Below are positions 61,563 to 64,000 of a stretch of 64,000 nt of DNA, in pieces (positions within the stretch are counted from its first letter, which is position 1; each line of letters begins with the position of its first letter). The stretch spans positions 3,162,001 through 3,226,000 of the forward strand of contig OZ242006.1 of NCBI GenBank assembly GCA_965204705.1, given 5' to 3'. The position numbers and the translations under genes are program-made. This DNA comes from Bin5 sp965204705 (GTDB lineage Bacteria > Chloroflexota > Anaerolineae > Caldilineales > Caldilineaceae). Below the pieces are notes generated by a model. It saw only the letters and a list, made by a program, of their open reading frames with translations, had not been told where the DNA came from and ran no database searches.

Positions 61563-62336
61563 ATGGTTAGAGAAAGCGATCTGAAGGGTGCCGTGCAGGA
61601 GCAGTTTGGACCTGTGGCGGCAAATTATCTGACAAGCGCCGTGCATGCGCAGGGCGAAGATCTGCCCGTAATGGTGCAGGCCGCAGATTTGCGTGGAGTT
61701 GAGCGGGTTCTAGATGCAGGTTGCGGCGCAGGGCACACTGCCGCAAGTTTCGCTCCTCACGTTGCCAATGTGGTAGCCCTCGACTTCACAGCCTCCATGT
61801 TGCGCCAGGTCGAGTTTCTGGCCAAGAACCGGGGATTGGATAACGTCAACACGCGCCTGGGTGACGTGGAGTCGCTACCGTTCAACGATGCAGCGTTTGA
61901 CCTCGTTGTCTCCCGGTACAGCGCGCACCATTGGGGCAGGCCGGAGCGGGCGCTGCAGGAGTTTCGTCGCGTTCTGCACGGCGGCGGCATATTTGTGCTG
62001 AGTGACGTATTGGGGTTCGGCGACTACGTTTGTGATACCTATTTAAACGCCATTGAAGTACTGCGGGATCCCTCCCACGTGCGGGACTATACACTTATCG
62101 AATGGGAAGACTTTTTTGCAGGCAGTGGTTTTGAAATGGAAGTCGTTTTTCCCTACCGCATTTTCCTCAACTTCGAGGAGTGGACCGAACGGATGGAAAC
62201 GCCGGCGACCAATCGAGACGCCATTCGCGCCCTATACGGTTCCGCCCCTGCAGAAGTGAAGGAGGCGATGGGAATTGTCGACGAGGGCCATTCGTTTCAA
62301 TGCGCAGTCCTGCGGGGGACAACCTCTGGTCGATGA
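61563..62336 (+). CDS. SAM-dependent methyltransferase (UbiE/methyltransferase 11-like)
   Basis: A 257-residue class I methyltransferase. SAM loop VLDAGCGAGHTAASFAPHV, acidic end of strand 2 in VVALDFTASMLRQ, and the motif LPFNDAAFDLVVSRYSAHHW. The opening AVQEQFGPVAANYLTS is typical of small-molecule methyltransferases of this type. It starts 21 bases after the M20 stop; no strong ribosome site, so it may rely on coupling. Substrate unknown. Confidence 0.92.
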   Translation: MVRESDLKGAVQEQFGPVAANYLTSAVHAQGEDLPVMVQAADLRGVERVLDAGCGAGHTAASFAPHVANVVALDFTASMLRQVEFLAKNRGLDNVNTRLGDVESLPFNDAAFDLVVSRYSAHHWGRPERALQEFRRVLHGGGIFVLSDVLGFGDYVCDTYLNAIEVLRDPSHVRDYTLIEWEDFFAGSGFEMEVVFPYRIFLNFEEWTERMETPATNRDAIRALYGSAPAEVKEAMGIVDEGHSFQCAVLRGTTSGR

Positions 62337-62386
62337 ATTGCCAAATATTCAGGTTCATTGAAAAGGGTATTCAGGAGGGAAGGTGA

Positions 62387-63316
62387 ATGCCTGAAACAGT
62401 AGCGACTACTCGGCAGTGGTCGCTGATCCGTCGCTGGCTGGCAGAAATTAGGAAGATTCCTGCAGTCGACCTCGTTTGGCTGGAAGGGAGTCTTGCTTCC
62501 GGGCGCGGCACTCCTTACTCCGACATCGATATTCGGTTTGCGATAGCTGACGAGGCGTATGAAAGGCTTTGGCTAAGGTATACCGAGAAAGAGGCCGACG
62601 CTTCAGACCCGACGGAGGCCAGGGGTCCATCCGGGCTGTTGGCGGGATTGGGAGACTACCTGCTATTGGAGACAGCCTTCGTTCGAGCTCTGACTTCCGA
62701 AGGACTACTGGTGGAGGCCGGAGCGATCCCAACGAGTCAAGCAGACGGGAAGGTGTTGTATGAATGGGAGTTACTCTTTTCGCGCCTACCGGAAGGCGCG
62801 CCTGCGTTTCAGAAGGCTCCGAGGCTTCCTCCGAACCAGGTCTGGCCTGACACGGAGCCTTTGACTCCGTCCTCGGTCTGGCAGCGGGCGAAGTTCCTGT
62901 TCATGATGATGGTGCACACGCCGGCCGTCTTTCATAACGAAGAACTGCATTCAGTACAGGCAACGCTTGACCTCGCACGGAGCGACCTGCTCAAATTGAT
63001 GTGGAGGCGTGCGGGTTTGTCCTTCGGCAAGCGGGCAAAGCACATGTCGGAGATCTTCCCCGCTAGTTGGCTTACATCGCTGAACGGCACCTACCCGCTC
63101 AATCCAACCGATCTGCCTACCCTGGCCGGACCTCTGCTGAGGATCTATGTACTTCAGGCAGAGCACCTGCGAAAGCTGGCTGACTTGGCCGGCGGCGGAT
63201 TCCCGGCAAAGTGGTTCGAGCGACAGTTTGCCTGGTTGAAGCACGAGCTTGGTAGTATTTTGGCCATAGAGCAAGTCGAATTTCAGGAGTGGCAGTCGGT
63301 ATTGCCTGTAGAGTAA
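62387..63316 (+). CDS. Nucleotidyltransferase domain protein
   Basis: A 309-residue protein with a complete minimal nucleotidyltransferase motif GSLASGRGTPYSDIDIRF, where Gly34-Ser35 and Asp46/Asp48 form the metal site. A helical C-terminal domain follows, including VWQRAKFLFMMMVHTP and FERQFAWLKHELGSIL. AGGAGGGAAGG precedes the ATG. Relatives include aminoglycoside adenylyltransferases and antitoxin-type MNT proteins. The gene at 22621 is a paralogue whose first metal aspartate is lost. Last in the M20-methyltransferase group. Substrate unknown. Confidence 0.85.
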   Translation: MPETVATTRQWSLIRRWLAEIRKIPAVDLVWLEGSLASGRGTPYSDIDIRFAIADEAYERLWLRYTEKEADASDPTEARGPSGLLAGLGDYLLLETAFVRALTSEGLLVEAGAIPTSQADGKVLYEWELLFSRLPEGAPAFQKAPRLPPNQVWPDTEPLTPSSVWQRAKFLFMMMVHTPAVFHNEELHSVQATLDLARSDLLKLMWRRAGLSFGKRAKHMSEIFPASWLTSLNGTYPLNPTDLPTLAGPLLRIYVLQAEHLRKLADLAGGGFPAKWFERQFAWLKHELGSILAIEQVEFQEWQSVLPVE

Positions 63317-63318
63317 AA

Positions 63319-63347
63319 TGGGACTGCAGGCGGAGAAGGCAGTCCCA
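63319..63347 (+). terminator. Hairpin after the nucleotidyltransferase gene
   Basis: TGGGACTGC (63319-63327) pairs perfectly over nine bases with GCAGTCCCA (63339-63347). It begins three bases after the stop codon but no T-tract follows, so it may be a 3'-end stabiliser rather than a full terminator. Confidence 0.4.
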
Positions 63348-63479
63348 ACCGTGAGCCTTCTCTCGTTACTGTCAATCAGAGAGCGACGCCGGGCGCCTTT
63401 GACAGGGTTCTCGCGCCGGCGCACTGCAGGGAACACACCCGAACACACATACCCAGCACATTAGTGAGGAGGATCTGAA

Positions 63480-64000
63480 GTGACAACAAAGCCCATCATC
63501 TACACTGGCACCATCGGGCAGAGCGTATGGCGCAGCCACGACGGCGGCGACTCCTGGGAGCGCGCTTCGAAAGGCCTGTTCATGGAGGCGGACATTCGCG
63601 CTATAGCCATTGACCCGACAGATTCGGCAGTTCTTTATGCTGGGACGGAAGCCGGCATCTACCGAACGCAGGATGGCGGAGACTCGTGGGGGATGGTCGA
63701 TTCGCCAATGAACGATCTTGAGATCTGGGCGCTCGCCATCGACCCTTCAGACTCGAATACGATCTTCGCGGGGACCTGTCCATCCGCCCTTTTCCGCTCT
63801 CGCGACGGCGGCGGGTCCTGGCAGAAACTGGATGTTGAATTGGCGGAAGAGTGCGAGGGCATTCCCATTGTCCCTCGCGTGACCAGCATTATATTCGATC
63901 CGGAAGACTCACAAACCGTCTATGCCGGCATCGAAATCGACGGCATGCGCATAAGTCGCGACGGTGGGGACACTTGGCAGGAAGGCAGCGAGGGCCTGTC
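63480..64000 (+). CDS. BNR/sialidase-like beta-propeller protein, N-terminal part
   Basis: Open from GTG 63480 to the window end (173 codons, no stop), with GAGGAGG seven bases upstream. Four repeats of an Asp-box type motif are seen: SHDGGDSW (19-26), TQDGGDSW (63-70), SRDGGGSW (107-114) and SRDGGDTW (159-166), alternating with AIAIDPTDS, LAIDPSDS and IIFDPEDS strands. This is a BNR/VPS10-type beta-propeller, often found in sialidase-like or photosystem-stability-factor-like proteins. No signal peptide is present. Enzymatic activity is not implied. Confidence 0.85.
   Translation, partial: MTTKPIIYTGTIGQSVWRSHDGGDSWERASKGLFMEADIRAIAIDPTDSAVLYAGTEAGIYRTQDGGDSWGMVDSPMNDLEIWALAIDPSDSNTIFAGTCPSALFRSRDGGGSWQKLDVELAEECEGIPIVPRVTSIIFDPEDSQTVYAGIEIDGMRISRDGGDTWQEGSEGL

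Overview
The window looks like an ordinary chromosomal stretch of a free-living or symbiotic bacterium, most likely a Chloroflexota member close to the Caldilinea/Anaerolinea side. I infer this from gene content, not from a marker search: a UPF0182 membrane protein, a FusA2-type EF-G, a PAC2 protein next to a LysK-like hydrolase, a bacterial RIO1 kinase, the alpha-E/ATP-grasp/transglutaminase set, a T-box in front of serS, and many dehydrogenases and TIM-barrel catabolic enzymes. There is no prophage, transposase, integrase or CRISPR array. Genes are dense and arranged in short operons on both strands. Several well-supported promoters can be read; many have an extended -10 of the form TGnTACAAT or TGnTATAAT.

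Layout. 1-2.8 kb (minus): circularly permuted ATP-grasp, alpha-E protein and a transglutaminase-N protein cut by the window edge. 3.5-4.1 kb (minus): DUF899 thioredoxin-like protein. 4.5-7.6 kb (plus): DapA-family aldolase/lyase, mannonate dehydratase and nucleoside hydrolase. 7.6-12.9 kb (plus): CHAD protein, HD nucleotidase, LtaS-like membrane sulfatase/phosphatase, a lipoprotein, and a PPK1-like protein that stops exactly where the kinase domains should begin. 13.2-15.3 kb: promoter, serine T-box leader, serS, then a separate promoter driving tRNA-Ser(UGA), tRNA-Ser(GCU) and tRNA-Arg(GCG). 15.4-17.8 kb: penicillin-acylase family protein without a signal peptide. 17.8-22.3 kb (minus): epimerase, DinB-like protein and UPF0182. 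22.6-27.7 kb: nucleotidyltransferase-fold protein, PHP protein, TrmI and an internally duplicated lipoprotein. 27.8-30.1 kb: SIS isomerase and acyl-CoA dehydrogenase. 30.1-35.6 kb: palindrome-rich repeat region, EF-G-like factor, DUF4268 protein and GT2 glycosyltransferase. 35.7-43.4 kb: 71-aa protein, polA, argS, serA and an SH3b lipoprotein. 43.5-48.4 kb (minus): methyltransferase, PAC2 and LysK-like operon, then a PyrK-like Fe-S flavoprotein. 48.7-52.7 kb: DUF58 plus TgpA-type transglutaminase pair. 52.7-56.2 kb (minus): RIO1 kinase, then SDR, DUF985 and VOC proteins and a 20-codon micro-ORF with a near-perfect ribosome binding site. 56.4-64 kb: PhyH oxygenase, sugar-binding lipoprotein, homocysteine methyltransferase, an M20 peptidase/methyltransferase/nucleotidyltransferase operon, and the start of a BNR-repeat protein.

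How parts fit together. Serine decoding is concentrated here: serA, serS under a T-box whose predicted specifier is the Ser codon AGC, and the tRNA-Ser(GCU) that would read that codon. The most promising candidate for an undescribed system is the 7.6-12.9 kb group, which pairs a CHAD protein (a polyphosphate-associated fold) with a kinase-less PPK1 head protein, an envelope phosphatase/sulfatase and a lipoprotein. All functional statements are from reading motifs by eye; no database search was run.
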